DNA from: Chitinophagaceae bacterium IBVUCB2
GTDB taxonomy: Bacteria; Bacteroidota; Bacteroidia; Chitinophagales; Chitinophagaceae
Assembly (NCBI GenBank): GCA_002127295.1
Contig: NFUV01000002.1
Span: 1,178,001 to 1,242,000 of the forward strand
DNA length: 64,000 nucleotides
Direction: 5' to 3'
Program-made: the position numbers and the translations under genes
Notes under the pieces: model-generated
The model's database searches: none
Seen by the model: only the letters and a program-made list of their open reading frames with translations
What the model was told of the DNA's origin: nothing
Part shown: one piece after another, positions 18,598-27,923 of the stretch
How positions within the stretch are numbered: the first letter of the stretch is position 1
Layout: every line of letters begins with the position of its first letter

Positions 18598-19494
18598 TCA
18601 AGCTTCAATATTCTTTAGCTTTATTTCTTCATAAAGGGTATGAATAAGACCATCAGCCAGACCAATTTTAGGAACAAAAATCTCTTCGGTATCGGCCCAA
18701 CGCATTACATTAATATAAATCAGCAAGGCGGGTACAATAACATCTGCCCTGTCTTCTCTCAACTTGTGTAAGCTTATACGTTGTGCTAAAGATAAATTAC
18801 TGAATTCTTTATAATAGTCCCTGAGCAGATCGAGGGAGAGAGGCTTTCCTTCTTTTCGTTTTGAAATGGAAAATATCTTATTGATATTACCACCGGAGCC
18901 AATAGCGGTTACATGATGATGACCTTTTGTTTTGGTACGGATAAATTCTTTCATTTCATCCCAGGTGGATTCTTCTACCTGGTTTTTTAGAATACGAATC
19001 GTTCCGATGTTAAATGATTTTTTAAATACCAGTTCGCCATCACTAAAGAAAGTTAGCTCGGTGCTTCCGCCTCCCACATCTATATACAAGTAAGATTCAT
19101 CTGCAGTCATATTTTCAGCAACATGATTTTCATATATAAAGGATGCTTCCTGGTCACCGCTGATAATTTCGATGGTAATACCCGTCTCCGCTTTTACTTT
19201 TTTGATGATGTCGCCTGCATTAGTTGCATCCCGCATAGCGGATGTGGCGCAAGCTTTTAAGTGCTTCACTTCATATACATCCAGCAATAATTTGTAGGAT
19301 TTGATGGTCTTGATGATCTTTTCTGTTTTGCCTGCAGAAATTTCTCCTTTGTCAAATACATCAAAACCGAGACGCAAAGGTACTCTCACCAAAACGGTTT
19401 TAATGAATTCAGGAACTCCCTGTGGTCCAGCAATTACATCTGTTATTAATAATCTTGCTGCATTACTTCCTATATCAATTGCTGCCAGTCTCAC
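18598..19494 (-). CDS. Ppx/GppA-type phosphatase (exopolyphosphatase)
   Basis: 298 residues, ASKHA fold. N-terminal AAIDIGSNAARLLI is the phosphate-1 loop. The phosphate-2 loop is YLYIDVGGGSTELTFF, and TAIGSGGNINKIF follows. It degrades polyphosphate from the end or hydrolyses pppGpp, and its place next to ppk1 favours the polyphosphate role. It is shorter than E. coli Ppx and lacks the C-terminal HD domain, so it is the minimal two-domain form. The start is a GTG at 19494 and the frame overlaps the ppk end by 20 bases, implying translational coupling. Confidence 0.92.
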   Translation of the reverse strand: MRLAAIDIGSNAARLLITDVIAGPQGVPEFIKTVLVRVPLRLGFDVFDKGEISAGKTEKIIKTIKSYKLLLDVYEVKHLKACATSAMRDATNAGDIIKKVKAETGITIEIISGDQEASFIYENHVAENMTADESYLYIDVGGGSTELTFFSDGELVFKKSFNIGTIRILKNQVEESTWDEMKEFIRTKTKGHHHVTAIGSGGNINKIFSISKRKEGKPLSLDLLRDYYKEFSNLSLAQRISLHKLREDRADVIVPALLIYINVMRWADTEEIFVPKIGLADGLIHTLYEEIKLKNIEA

Positions 19495-21574
19495 GATGTG
19501 TCTGTGTTTTTTTGAACAGGTAGTTATAAGTTTCTACCTGTGATCTTATTTTCTTTTTTGTAGTGCGAACGTATTCATTGCTTAACTCATTGTCGAGCCA
19601 TCTTGCTTTTACATTATCCTGTAATTGTATGTCAAGTATGTCTTTTAATTCTTGTTTTAGCTCCTCATGCCATACCGGGCAAGTTGCTTCTACACGATGT
19701 TCTAAATTTCTTCTCATCCAGTCTGCCGAAGATAAATAAACTTTCTCTTTGCCCCGGTTATGAAATACCCACACCCTTGCATGTTCAAGATATTCGTCCA
19801 CGATACTGATGGCCTTGATTGGCTTTTCGTATTTTTTATTTTCTGTAAACATGCAAAACACACCACGAATGATTAATTTAATTTCCACTCCTGCACGGGC
19901 AGCTTCATATAATTTTTGTATCATCTCTTCATCACTCAGTGAATTCATCTTTAAAGTAATCGCTGCCGGCTTTTTCTTTCTGGCTTGTTTTATTTCTTCA
20001 TCAATGAGTTTAAGCATTTCCCTTTTTACAAACATCGGGCTGGGGATAATGACTTTGCAATCCCGCAGAAAATGCATTCCGGTTTTTGGTTGTTCTAAAA
20101 AACTGAAAATGCGGTTTACATCCGACATTATTTTCTGATTGGCAGTTAACAAACAATGATCGGCATAAACTTTCGATGTTTTTTCATTAAGATTTCCTGT
20201 GCTTACAAATCCATAAAGTAAGAAGTTGTTATCGTTTGTCCTCTTTTTAATCACACAGATTTTTGAATGCACCTTCATATTTGGTATTTCAATCAATACC
20301 TTGGCACCTTCTTCTTCCAACCTGTTTTTCCACTCAATATTCGCCTCTTCTTCGAATCTTGCTCTTAGTTCAAGCATTACCACAACTTCTTTTCCATTCC
20401 GAACAGCATTGATAAGTGCATTGATGATTTTTGAATTTTGCGCCAGCCTGTAACAAGTGATTTTTATGGTTGTTACATCCGGATCAAATGCTGCTTCACG
20501 AATCAAATCAATTAATGGTAAAAAAGAATGGTATGGAAAATGGAGCATTACATCTTTTTCCAGTATAACATCAGTTACACGACGCACAGTTAGTAAGGGA
20601 TGATCGAATGGTTTTTTGCGATTCCTCTTTTCATTAAATACCTGTTCCGGAAAGTCCATGAAGTGACGGAAATTGTGTATTCGTCCACCGGGTATCAGGT
20701 TATCTCTTTTAGATAGATTTAATCGACGTACCAGGTATTCTAATAATCCCGGATCCATTTCCCTGTCATATACAAAGCGTACTGGTTTCCCTTTCCGGCG
20801 GTTCTTAATTCCTTTTTCTATTTTTTGTATAATGTTGGTAGATACATCCTGGTCAATGTCTAATTCAGCATCACGGGTTACTTTAAAAACATGTGATTGA
20901 TATTGGTCGTATCCGAAGTAAGAAAATATATCAGGCAAATTAAACCGGATAATATCCTCCAGTAAAATAATATGGCTTTCGTCTGGTTTTGGAGAGGGAA
21001 GGAGTGTGAATCTACCAAGACTACGGCTGGGCACTTCTATTAAAGCATATTTCTTTTTAAGCGCATTGTCTTTCTTCCACATTACCACTGCCAGGTAAAT
21101 TGATTTGTCCCGTAGCATAGGAAAGATGGGAATATTTTCAATCATCAATGGTATTACATCCGAACTTACTTCTTCTTCAAAATGGTTGCGGACAAAATTT
21201 TGTTGTTCTGGGTTTAATTCTTTTTCTGTGCGAAGAAATATTTTTTGTTCATTTAATTGTTGGGATACTTCTTCCCATATCCGGTTAAATTCTCCCTGGT
21301 GATTTAGTACCGTCATTTGTATTTCATCAATGATCTGTTGCGGATCGTTTTCCAGGTGCATGTTCGCTTTTGAACCAAATTGAATCATCCGGCGCAACGT
21401 AGCCACCCGAACCCGAAAGAATTCATCCATGTTATTAGAGAAAATACCGAGAAAGCGAATTCGTTCTCTTAACGGAACACTATTGTCTGCTGCTTCCTGC
21501 AATACTCTTGCATTAAAAGAAAGCCAGCTAATATCACGGGCAATTGTTTTTCTCTTGGTTTGATGTTGAGCCAT
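19475..21574 (-). CDS. ppk1: polyphosphate kinase 1
   Basis: 699 residues. It makes polyphosphate from ATP, reversibly. The N-terminal domain (RDISWLSFNARVLQEAADNS, then RIRFLGIFSNNMDEFFRVRV) is the ATP-binding N1 region. The head domain includes FPYHSFLPLIDLIREAAFDP. The two PLD-like C-domains carry the autophosphorylated His in NMKVHSKICVIKK and the second His in LEHARVWVFHNRG. FVSTGNLNEKTSKVYADH is the conserved segment between. Overlaps the exopolyphosphatase gene, giving a synthesis and breakdown pair in one transcript. Confidence 0.97.
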   Translation of the reverse strand: MAQHQTKRKTIARDISWLSFNARVLQEAADNSVPLRERIRFLGIFSNNMDEFFRVRVATLRRMIQFGSKANMHLENDPQQIIDEIQMTVLNHQGEFNRIWEEVSQQLNEQKIFLRTEKELNPEQQNFVRNHFEEEVSSDVIPLMIENIPIFPMLRDKSIYLAVVMWKKDNALKKKYALIEVPSRSLGRFTLLPSPKPDESHIILLEDIIRFNLPDIFSYFGYDQYQSHVFKVTRDAELDIDQDVSTNIIQKIEKGIKNRRKGKPVRFVYDREMDPGLLEYLVRRLNLSKRDNLIPGGRIHNFRHFMDFPEQVFNEKRNRKKPFDHPLLTVRRVTDVILEKDVMLHFPYHSFLPLIDLIREAAFDPDVTTIKITCYRLAQNSKIINALINAVRNGKEVVVMLELRARFEEEANIEWKNRLEEEGAKVLIEIPNMKVHSKICVIKKRTNDNNFLLYGFVSTGNLNEKTSKVYADHCLLTANQKIMSDVNRIFSFLEQPKTGMHFLRDCKVIIPSPMFVKREMLKLIDEEIKQARKKKPAAITLKMNSLSDEEMIQKLYEAARAGVEIKLIIRGVFCMFTENKKYEKPIKAISIVDEYLEHARVWVFHNRGKEKVYLSSADWMRRNLEHRVEATCPVWHEELKQELKDILDIQLQDNVKARWLDNELSNEYVRTTKKKIRSQVETYNYLFKKTQTHRETGSN

Positions 21575-21643
21575 AAAATATCTTGTTCAATATAAAATTA
21601 TAGAGGCAGTAGTAATTTGAATATTAAGTTTTGGAAGAAAGAA

Positions 21644-22135
21644 TCAGCTGTTTCGGGCCTGCTCAATAATACCCGTAGTTGAAAACCCATCAAGTATCGG
21701 GTTAATAACCACCCTGCCGCCGGCAGCCACTACTTCTTTTGCCCCTGCTATTTGGTCTATTGTATAATCGCCGCCTTTTACCAATACATCGGGCATAATA
21801 AAACTAATTAATTCAAGCGGGGTGTCTTCGTCAAATAGTACAACAGCATCCACCATCAGTAACGAAGCGATCACAAGTGACCTGGCGGATTCATTATTTA
21901 TTGGGCGGCTTTCGCCTTTTAATCTTTTAACTGAAGAGTCGGTATTCAGTCCTACAATTAAATAATCTGCTTCTTTAGCTGCTTCACTTAATGAAAATAT
22001 ATGCCCCTGGTGAATAATATCAAAAACACCGTTTGTGAATACAACTTTTTTACCCAATAAGCGCCATTGCAACACTCGTTTCAATAGTTCTGTACGGGTA
22101 AATATTTTTTGTGGTATAACGTCAGGTCTTTTCAC
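21644..22135 (-). CDS. rfaE2: RfaE domain II-like adenylyltransferase
   Basis: 163 residues, nucleotidyltransferase fold with the HxGH motif in FTNGVFDIIHQGHIFSLSEA. LNTDSSVKRLKGESRPINNE and VLVKGGDYTIDQIAGAKEVV match the HldE/RfaE C-terminal domain, which attaches AMP to heptose-1-phosphate for LPS core synthesis. Here it is a stand-alone domain, as is common in this phylum, and may act on heptose or another sugar phosphate. The start is GTG and the gene overlaps the upstream membrane-protein gene by 14 bases. Confidence 0.85.
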   Translation of the reverse strand: MKRPDVIPQKIFTRTELLKRVLQWRLLGKKVVFTNGVFDIIHQGHIFSLSEAAKEADYLIVGLNTDSSVKRLKGESRPINNESARSLVIASLLMVDAVVLFDEDTPLELISFIMPDVLVKGGDYTIDQIAGAKEVVAAGGRVVINPILDGFSTTGIIEQARNS

Positions 22136-23135
22136 TTAATTTTTGTTTATTATAATAAGGCATTGCTACAAAGCTAATCAAACCGCCAAACACTATTACT
22201 GCTGTTGTTGCCAACCATAATATCCACCCAAAGGCAATCGCAATGGTGGTATTCAGTCCATATAGTTGCATGGTTTTTTCTATGAGAAATGCATAAGCCC
22301 CTAAACCTCCCGGAGAAGCGATCATCCCTACGCTGCCGGCTGATAATACAGTAAATGCTTCTTTAATCCCATAATGGCTTGTTTCCTGGAAAGCCATAAA
22401 ACCAATATAGCCACCAGATAGATAAAGTGCCCATAATGCTATGGTGAGAAATATGAACTGCTTCCTTTTTTTTAAAAGCCTTATGCTACCAACACCTTGC
22501 AAAACACTTTTCCATATTTTTTTTGCGATCGTTATTAAATCCGGGAGTCTTTTCTTTTTTATTATCATCCACAAACCAATAAGTAATACAACTGCACCTA
22601 AAAAAATTATAGTTATGAGTAAAGAAGAAACTTTCTTGCCTTCTTTTTCTTGCGCTGAATTAAAAAAAGTATCAATAATGCGGGAATAGAGTTCAGGTTG
22701 AATGAGTAAAGTAATTCCAAAAATGACCAACAAGGTTAATGCATCAATTAGCCTTTCAAGAATAATGGTACCAATCAATTTTTCAGCCGGAATTTTTTCG
22801 TAGCGGGAAAGAACAGTGCATTTAACTACTTCTCCCAGTCGTGGTACACCCTGGTTGACGAGATAACCGATCATTACGGCAAAAAACGCATTGGCTTTTG
22901 AGGTGCTGTAACCCAGTGGTTCTATCAATAATCTCCAGCGTAGAGCTCTTACAAAATGACTCATGAATAAAATGGCCAATACTGGTATTATTAACCAATG
23001 ACGGGCATTGGCAAAAGCAATGTTGATCTGTTCTATACTTTCTTTGTCAAGGCTTTTTAAAGAAAGCCAACCAAAGAAAATACCAAGACCCAGGAAGAAA
23101 AGATACTGAAGTATGGTGCGAAGTTTTTTATTCAT
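22122..23135 (-). CDS. lysylphosphatidylglycerol synthase TM-region-like membrane protein
   Basis: 337 residues, about eight membrane helices (YLFFLGLGIFFGWLSL at the N-terminus, then WLIIPVLAILFMSHFVRALR). The family signature is RWRLLIEPLG, GYLVNQGVPRLGEVVKCTVL and SAGSVGMIASPGGLGAYAF. This UPF0104/YbhN-like domain is the flippase part of MprF and is also found alone. It probably moves a lipid or lipid-linked sugar. Coupling with the rfaE2-like gene suggests a role in envelope glycolipid supply, but this is inference. Confidence 0.85.
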   Translation of the reverse strand: MNKKLRTILQYLFFLGLGIFFGWLSLKSLDKESIEQINIAFANARHWLIIPVLAILFMSHFVRALRWRLLIEPLGYSTSKANAFFAVMIGYLVNQGVPRLGEVVKCTVLSRYEKIPAEKLIGTIILERLIDALTLLVIFGITLLIQPELYSRIIDTFFNSAQEKEGKKVSSLLITIIFLGAVVLLIGLWMIIKKKRLPDLITIAKKIWKSVLQGVGSIRLLKKRKQFIFLTIALWALYLSGGYIGFMAFQETSHYGIKEAFTVLSAGSVGMIASPGGLGAYAFLIEKTMQLYGLNTTIAIAFGWILWLATTAVIVFGGLISFVAMPYYNKQKLSEKT

Positions 23136-23193
23136 GCAAAGTCGAATGTATAACGATGTGATGGATTACCGAAGAGTTTGTAAAATATTATCA

Positions 23194-24042
23194 TTAACTA
23201 AGAACCATATTATCGATTAAACGTATTTCATTCAAAAATGCAGCAACTAATACAACAATTTTTTGGTGTCCATCCCACTCATTCAATAAAGTAAGGTTGT
23301 TTGCATCTGCTATTTCTATATAATCGGTTTTGAATCCGGCTTTATCAAGCATTTCTGTTGCTTCTTTCCTGATAATTGCAAGGTTGCCTTTTACAATATT
23401 ATCTTTTATAAAAAGTAAAGCATGATAAATAGCAGGTGCTTTAGCTCTTTCTTTTTCAGTCAGCCGCATATTACGACTACTCATTGCCAATCCATCGGCT
23501 TCCCGAAGGGTAGGACAGATATGTACTTTGATAGTCTGTCTGCCAATTATCTCAATCAGTTTTTTAATGACGAGGCATTGTTGATAATCTTTCTGACCCA
23601 GGTAAAGATTGTCGGGGTTAACGATATCAAGTAAACGATGAACGACCATGCAAACTCCCTGGAAATGACCCGGTCTGAACTTTCCATCCAGTATTGTCTC
23701 TAAAAATCCCAGGTCATAGGTTCTGTTTTTGGAGAAGTTGCCCGGGTAAATTTCATCCACAGATGGAAGAAATAACACATCACACCCTGCCTGCTCCAGC
23801 AACTCGATATCTTTTTCAATCGTAATGGGATATTTTTCAAAATCCTTCGGATTGTTGAACTGGGTGGGATTAACAAAAATGCTTGAAACGACCAGCTGGT
23901 TACTTTTTTTGGCGGCTTCTATCAACGAAAGGTGACCGGGATGCAATGCTCCCATAGTTGGTACAAAACCAATGGTATTGCCTTTTTGTCGTTGAGCATC
24001 AAGCCATTTAACGAGGTCAGTTGTTGTTTTAAATAAAATCAT
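23194..24042 (-). CDS. panC: pantothenate synthetase (pantoate-beta-alanine ligase)
   Basis: 282 residues. It joins pantoate and beta-alanine with ATP to make pantothenate. It carries the HIGH-type motif in VPTMGALHPGHLSLIEAA, the IFVNPTQFNNPKDFEKYP segment, GHFQGVCMVVHRLL and YLGQKDYQQCLVIKKLI. The signature DGLAMSSRNMRLTEKERAKA is the KMSKS-like loop. Usual family length. Divergent from the glycogen-synthase-like gene across a 105-bp promoter region. The panC/glycogen-synthase-like/DUF4270 order recurs in the phylum from my general knowledge. Confidence 0.97.
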   Translation of the reverse strand: MILFKTTTDLVKWLDAQRQKGNTIGFVPTMGALHPGHLSLIEAAKKSNQLVVSSIFVNPTQFNNPKDFEKYPITIEKDIELLEQAGCDVLFLPSVDEIYPGNFSKNRTYDLGFLETILDGKFRPGHFQGVCMVVHRLLDIVNPDNLYLGQKDYQQCLVIKKLIEIIGRQTIKVHICPTLREADGLAMSSRNMRLTEKERAKAPAIYHALLFIKDNIVKGNLAIIRKEATEMLDKAGFKTDYIEIADANNLTLLNEWDGHQKIVVLVAAFLNEIRLIDNMVLS

Positions 24043-24100
24043 ATTTGCTATAAAGGATGCTCTGTTTAATGTAAACTTAACTATTTAGCTATAAATTAAT

Positions 24101-24108
24101 TACCTTTG
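24101..24108 (+). promoter_or_regulatory. -7 box for the glycogen-synthase-like gene
   Basis: TACCTTTG fits TAnnTTTG, 39 bases before the ATG at 24148. The same short region must also hold the panC promoter on the other strand, which I could not place. Confidence 0.55.
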
Positions 24109-24147
24109 CCACCTTTTACAAAAGGGAGCTAAATTAAACAGACACCC

Positions 24148-24963
24148 ATGTCAGCAAAGAAAAGAATTTTATTTATCGCTAACGAGATGTCGCCCTACCT
24201 GGAGCTGACAGAGTTTTCGGAGATTGTGAACAAGCTGGCGATTAAAGCCAACGATAATAACCTGGAGGTTCGCTGTATTATGCCCCGTTTTGGCATTATC
24301 AATGAACGTCGCCATCGGTTGCATGAGGTAGTTCGCTTATCAGGCATCAATGTATCTGTTGATAACGAGGATATGCCATTGCAGATTAAAGTGGCTTCTC
24401 TACCCAGCGCAAGGTTACAAGTTTACTTTCTTGATAATGAGGATTTGTTTAAAAGGAAATTTGTGTTTAATGATGAAGAAGATAAATGGTATGATGATAA
24501 TGGCCTCCGTACTATCTTCTTTTGTAAAGGAGCTTTAGAAACAGTAAAGAAATTTGGATGGCCTCCCGATATTATTCATTGCAGTGGCTGGATGACAGGG
24601 TTAATACCTTTTTATTTAAAAACTGTTTATAAGAAAGAGCCTGTGTTTGCACACAGTAAAGTTGTTTACACTGTGGGCCAAAATACATTTAAGGAAAAAC
24701 TGGGTAGTGATTTTGTAAAAAAAGCACTGATCCATGCTTCTTTAAAAGAAAAGGATTTAGAAGTATACAAAGACGCAAATAATTTAGCTATGCTGCGTGG
24801 TGGCGCCACTTTTGCAGATGCAATAACTTTTGGGGCTGAAAAAATAGATAAAAAGCTAACAGAAGAATTTTCTAAGGTAAGAGGAAAGAAAACATTACTC
24901 TTTAATCCAGAAGGAGATTTAACAGACTATTTACAACTGTATAGCGACCTTGCGAGCAAATAA
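24148..24963 (+). CDS. glycogen/starch synthase N-domain-like protein
   Basis: 271 residues, about half a normal GT5 glycogen synthase. It keeps the acceptor-side domain (RILFIANEMSPYLELTEFSE, RCIMPRFGIINERRHRLHEV, then DIIHCSGWMTGLIPFYLK). It has no C-terminal ADP-glucose-binding domain. The first motif reads PYLELTEFSE, without the KxGGL Lys used by true synthases to bind ADP-glucose. Synthase activity is therefore unlikely, and a regulatory or carbohydrate-sensing role is possible. It sits 29 bases before the DUF4270 gene, probably one operon. Confidence 0.82.
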   Translation: MSAKKRILFIANEMSPYLELTEFSEIVNKLAIKANDNNLEVRCIMPRFGIINERRHRLHEVVRLSGINVSVDNEDMPLQIKVASLPSARLQVYFLDNEDLFKRKFVFNDEEDKWYDDNGLRTIFFCKGALETVKKFGWPPDIIHCSGWMTGLIPFYLKTVYKKEPVFAHSKVVYTVGQNTFKEKLGSDFVKKALIHASLKEKDLEVYKDANNLAMLRGGATFADAITFGAEKIDKKLTEEFSKVRGKKTLLFNPEGDLTDYLQLYSDLASK

Positions 24964-24992
24964 AAATCACTAACCCGATATAAATTTACTTT

Positions 24993-26492
24993 GTGAAGAA
25001 AAGACCTCTTGTACTTTCTTTTATGGCAATCGTAACAGCGATTGCTATTCTGTTTTCTGCCTGCAAAAAGATAAATGAATCTACGGATATTGGTGGTGGG
25101 CTTATTCCACCGGTTGATAATATTACTACGTTTGATACATTGATTGATGTTCAGACTTTTAATGATACGTTTTCTATTGTCAATGATTCAACAAGAGTTG
25201 GGAATAATATAACCGGCTTTTTCGATGAATTTTTTCTTGGAAAGATCACCAGCGATCCATTCTTTGGTGCCAGCGAAGCACAAATTTTCATGCAGCTCAA
25301 GCCCCCCGGCTATCCTTTTGCATTTAGAAATAAACCTCACCCAGATAGCTTGTTTATTGACTCGGTTGTTTTGATACTTGACTATGTGGAAACATATGGT
25401 GATACCCTTACTCCCCAAACTATCACTGTGCAGGAAATGGATCAATCAACTCAGAATTCTGCATTCAGAGCTGACTCAGTTTTTCTGTTGCGTAGAAACA
25501 ATTTTACAACATTTCTTGGTTCCCCCCTTGGTTCACGAACCTTTACACCAGCAATGCTAAAAGATTCCGTTAAGGCATTTGGAGGCGATACAACAACAAA
25601 CCAACTTAGGATCCGGCTTAATAATAGTTTTGGTCAAAGGTTGTTAATGTATGACTCTACTATCACAGGTGCATACGCAAATGATTCTGTATTTAACAGT
25701 AAGGTTAAAGGATTTGCTATAAAATCAACCGCAGGTGGAAACGCATTAATGGGCTTTAACCTGCCAGGGCCTAATACTAAATTGGCGATTTATTACAAAT
25801 ATGCTAACTCGTTACCTAATATAGATACAACTGTTGCATTTTTTACATTTGGATCATTGTCTGCAAGTGCCAATTACGCTATACGCAACTATTCAGGAAC
25901 TCCAGCAGATGCATCGCTGAATAACGGTGCAGCACAAGACCCAATAGTCTATTTGCAAAACACTCCTGGTTTTTTTACAACGGTTAAATTCCCTGGTTTA
26001 GGTGCTATTAATAACCGGGTTATACATCGTGCAGAATTGGTGATGGAGCAGATCTATGATATAAGTGATAGTACTTTCCGCCCCCCCGATTTTCTATTCA
26101 TTGATGCAATAGATCCAACCATTACGGATCCAATTAAATTCAGAACTGTTCCTTACGATTTTACATTTGATCCTAATAGCGGGGCTTTTAATTTGTCATC
26201 GTTTGGTGTAGTGCCGGTTATTGGCACAGATCCATTTGGCAATAAAATAAGGGTTTGGCGTTTTAATATTTCAAGATATGTTCAACATGTGTTAACCGGT
26301 ACTTTACCTGTATATGATTTAAGACTTTTCCCTGCATTCCGATACCCCGTTCAGTTTGGAATACCTCCGGGAAGTAATGTTTTAACTACCGTGTCTGTTA
26401 ATCCCGCTGCAATAAAAGGAAGAATAAGATTGGGCGGAGGAAACCATCCGACACAAAAAATGAAGCTTCGGCTCATTTATTCTAAACTCTGA
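24993..26492 (+). CDS. DUF4270 family lipoprotein
   Basis: 499 residues from a GTG. It has a lipoprotein signal ending ILFSACKK, then the family start STDIGGGLIPPVDNITTFDT. The body is beta-rich with repeated Asp/Thr/Ser segments, including FLGKITSDPFFGASEAQIFM and a late RIRLGGGNHPTQKMKLRLIY. It is likely attached to the outer membrane, surface or periplasmic side. No biochemical function is established for the family to my knowledge. Downstream of the glycogen-synthase-like gene. Confidence 0.88.
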   Translation: MKKRPLVLSFMAIVTAIAILFSACKKINESTDIGGGLIPPVDNITTFDTLIDVQTFNDTFSIVNDSTRVGNNITGFFDEFFLGKITSDPFFGASEAQIFMQLKPPGYPFAFRNKPHPDSLFIDSVVLILDYVETYGDTLTPQTITVQEMDQSTQNSAFRADSVFLLRRNNFTTFLGSPLGSRTFTPAMLKDSVKAFGGDTTTNQLRIRLNNSFGQRLLMYDSTITGAYANDSVFNSKVKGFAIKSTAGGNALMGFNLPGPNTKLAIYYKYANSLPNIDTTVAFFTFGSLSASANYAIRNYSGTPADASLNNGAAQDPIVYLQNTPGFFTTVKFPGLGAINNRVIHRAELVMEQIYDISDSTFRPPDFLFIDAIDPTITDPIKFRTVPYDFTFDPNSGAFNLSSFGVVPVIGTDPFGNKIRVWRFNISRYVQHVLTGTLPVYDLRLFPAFRYPVQFGIPPGSNVLTTVSVNPAAIKGRIRLGGGNHPTQKMKLRLIYSKL

Positions 26493-26521
26493 TTTCGCTA
26501 ATTAGTTATCAAGATATGTTT

Positions 26522-26556
26522 AAAAGTCCACCAATTAAGAAGGGTGGACTTTTTTC
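26522..26556 (+). terminator. terminator of the DUF4270 gene
   Basis: Stem AAAAGTCCACC/GGTGGACTTTT with a nine-base loop, followed by TTTTTTCG. It lies 17 bases upstream of the metK -7 box. Confidence 0.85.
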
Positions 26557-26572
26557 GTTATGCGTTGCCCCT

Positions 26573-26580
26573 TATCTTTG
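26573..26580 (+). promoter_or_regulatory. -7 box for metK
   Basis: TATCTTTG fits TAnnTTTG, 18 bases before the ATG at 26599. It lies inside a longer open frame starting at 26560, which is therefore not the start. No SAM-responsive riboswitch fits in the short leader. Confidence 0.6.
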
Positions 26581-26598
26581 CACCTCAAAATTTATAAC

Positions 26599-27855
26599 AT
26601 GCCGTATTTATTTACATCAGAATCTGTAAGCGAAGGACATCCGGATAAAGTTGCCGATCAGATATCTGATGCGCTGATTGATAATTTTCTTGCTTTTGAT
26701 GCTCAGTCAAAAGTAGCTTGCGAAACATTAGTAACTACAGGCCAGGTAGTATTGGCCGGCGAGGTTAAATCAAAAGCATATTTAGATGTGCAGGAGATTG
26801 CCCGTGGCGTTATCCGTAAGATCGGTTATACTAAGAGTGAATACATGTTTGAAGCAAGCAGCTGCGGTGTATTATCTGCAATACATGAGCAATCTGCCGA
26901 TATTAACCAGGGTGTCGATAAAAAGAAAAAAGAAGAACAGGGTGCCGGCGACCAGGGAATGATGTTTGGTTATGCGACTAATGAAACAGAGCATTACATG
27001 CCTTTGGCCTTGGATTTAGCACATAACCTGCTGATTGAATTAGCTGTTATCCGCAGAGAAAAGAATTCGAAAATGCCTTACCTGCGTCCGGATGCAAAGA
27101 GCCAGGTAACATTAGAATATGATGATAATAACCAGCCAGTACGTATTGATGCAATTGTAATCTCTACGCAGCATGATGATTTTGACAGCGAAGCAAAAAT
27201 GCTGGCTAAAATTAAAAGCGATGTTATCAATATTCTTATACCAAGAATAAAAACCAAGTACAAAAAATATACAAAGCTGTTTAATAATGATATTAAATAC
27301 CATGTCAACCCAACTGGTAAATTTGTAATTGGCGGACCACATGGTGATACAGGATTGACTGGCCGTAAAATCATCGTAGATACTTATGGTGGTAAAGGGG
27401 CACATGGTGGTGGAGCTTTCAGCGGTAAAGACCCTTCTAAGGTTGACCGTTCAGCAGCGTATGCAACAAGACATATTGCAAAAAATCTTGTAGCTGCAGG
27501 TGTGGCTGATGAAATACTGGTACAGGTTTCTTATGCTATCGGAGTTGCGCAACCAACCAGTATCAATGTTAATACGTATGGTACGGCAAAAGTTGAATTA
27601 ACTGATGGCCAAATAAGTAAAATTGTGGAAGGTGTATTTGATATGCGTCCTTACTTTATTGAGCAGCGGTTGAAATTGCGTAATCCTATCTACAGCGAAA
27701 CTGCAGCCTATGGGCATATGGGTCGTACGCCAGCAATAGTAGAAAAAACATTTGTTTCTCCGGATGGAAAGAAGGTAACCAAGAAAGTAGAATTGTTTAC
27801 CTGGGAGAAATTGGACTATGTAACGAAGGTGAAGAAGGCATTTGGTTTAAAATAA
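26599..27855 (+). CDS. metK: S-adenosylmethionine synthetase
   Basis: 418 residues. It makes SAM from methionine and ATP. It has [20 protein letters not shown] with the ATP-binding His, [16 protein letters not shown] (the GAGDQG signature), and [20 protein letters not shown]. The [20 protein letters not shown] phosphate loop follows. There is a lysine-rich insertion ahead of GAGDQG ([10 protein letters not shown]). Monocistronic, with its own -7 box and a strong terminator. Confidence 0.98.
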   Translation: MPYLFTSESVSEGHPDKVADQISDALIDNFLAFDAQSKVACETLVTTGQVVLAGEVKSKAYLDVQEIARGVIRKIGYTKSEYMFEASSCGVLSAIHEQSADINQGVDKKKKEEQGAGDQGMMFGYATNETEHYMPLALDLAHNLLIELAVIRREKNSKMPYLRPDAKSQVTLEYDDNNQPVRIDAIVISTQHDDFDSEAKMLAKIKSDVINILIPRIKTKYKKYTKLFNNDIKYHVNPTGKFVIGGPHGDTGLTGRKIIVDTYGGKGAHGGGAFSGKDPSKVDRSAAYATRHIAKNLVAAGVADEILVQVSYAIGVAQPTSINVNTYGTAKVELTDGQISKIVEGVFDMRPYFIEQRLKLRNPIYSETAAYGHMGRTPAIVEKTFVSPDGKKVTKKVELFTWEKLDYVTKVKKAFGLK

Positions 27856-27872
27856 ACCAGTCTATATAACTT

Positions 27873-27909
27873 AAAGCCTGTAAGACTTGAAATGCTTACA
27901 GGCTTTTTT
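27873..27909 (+). terminator. terminator of metK
   Basis: Perfect 11-bp stem AAGCCTGTAAG/CTTACAGGCTT with a loop of about ten bases, followed by a T6 run. Confidence 0.88.
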
Positions 27910-27923
27910 CATTTCTTTGCAAA

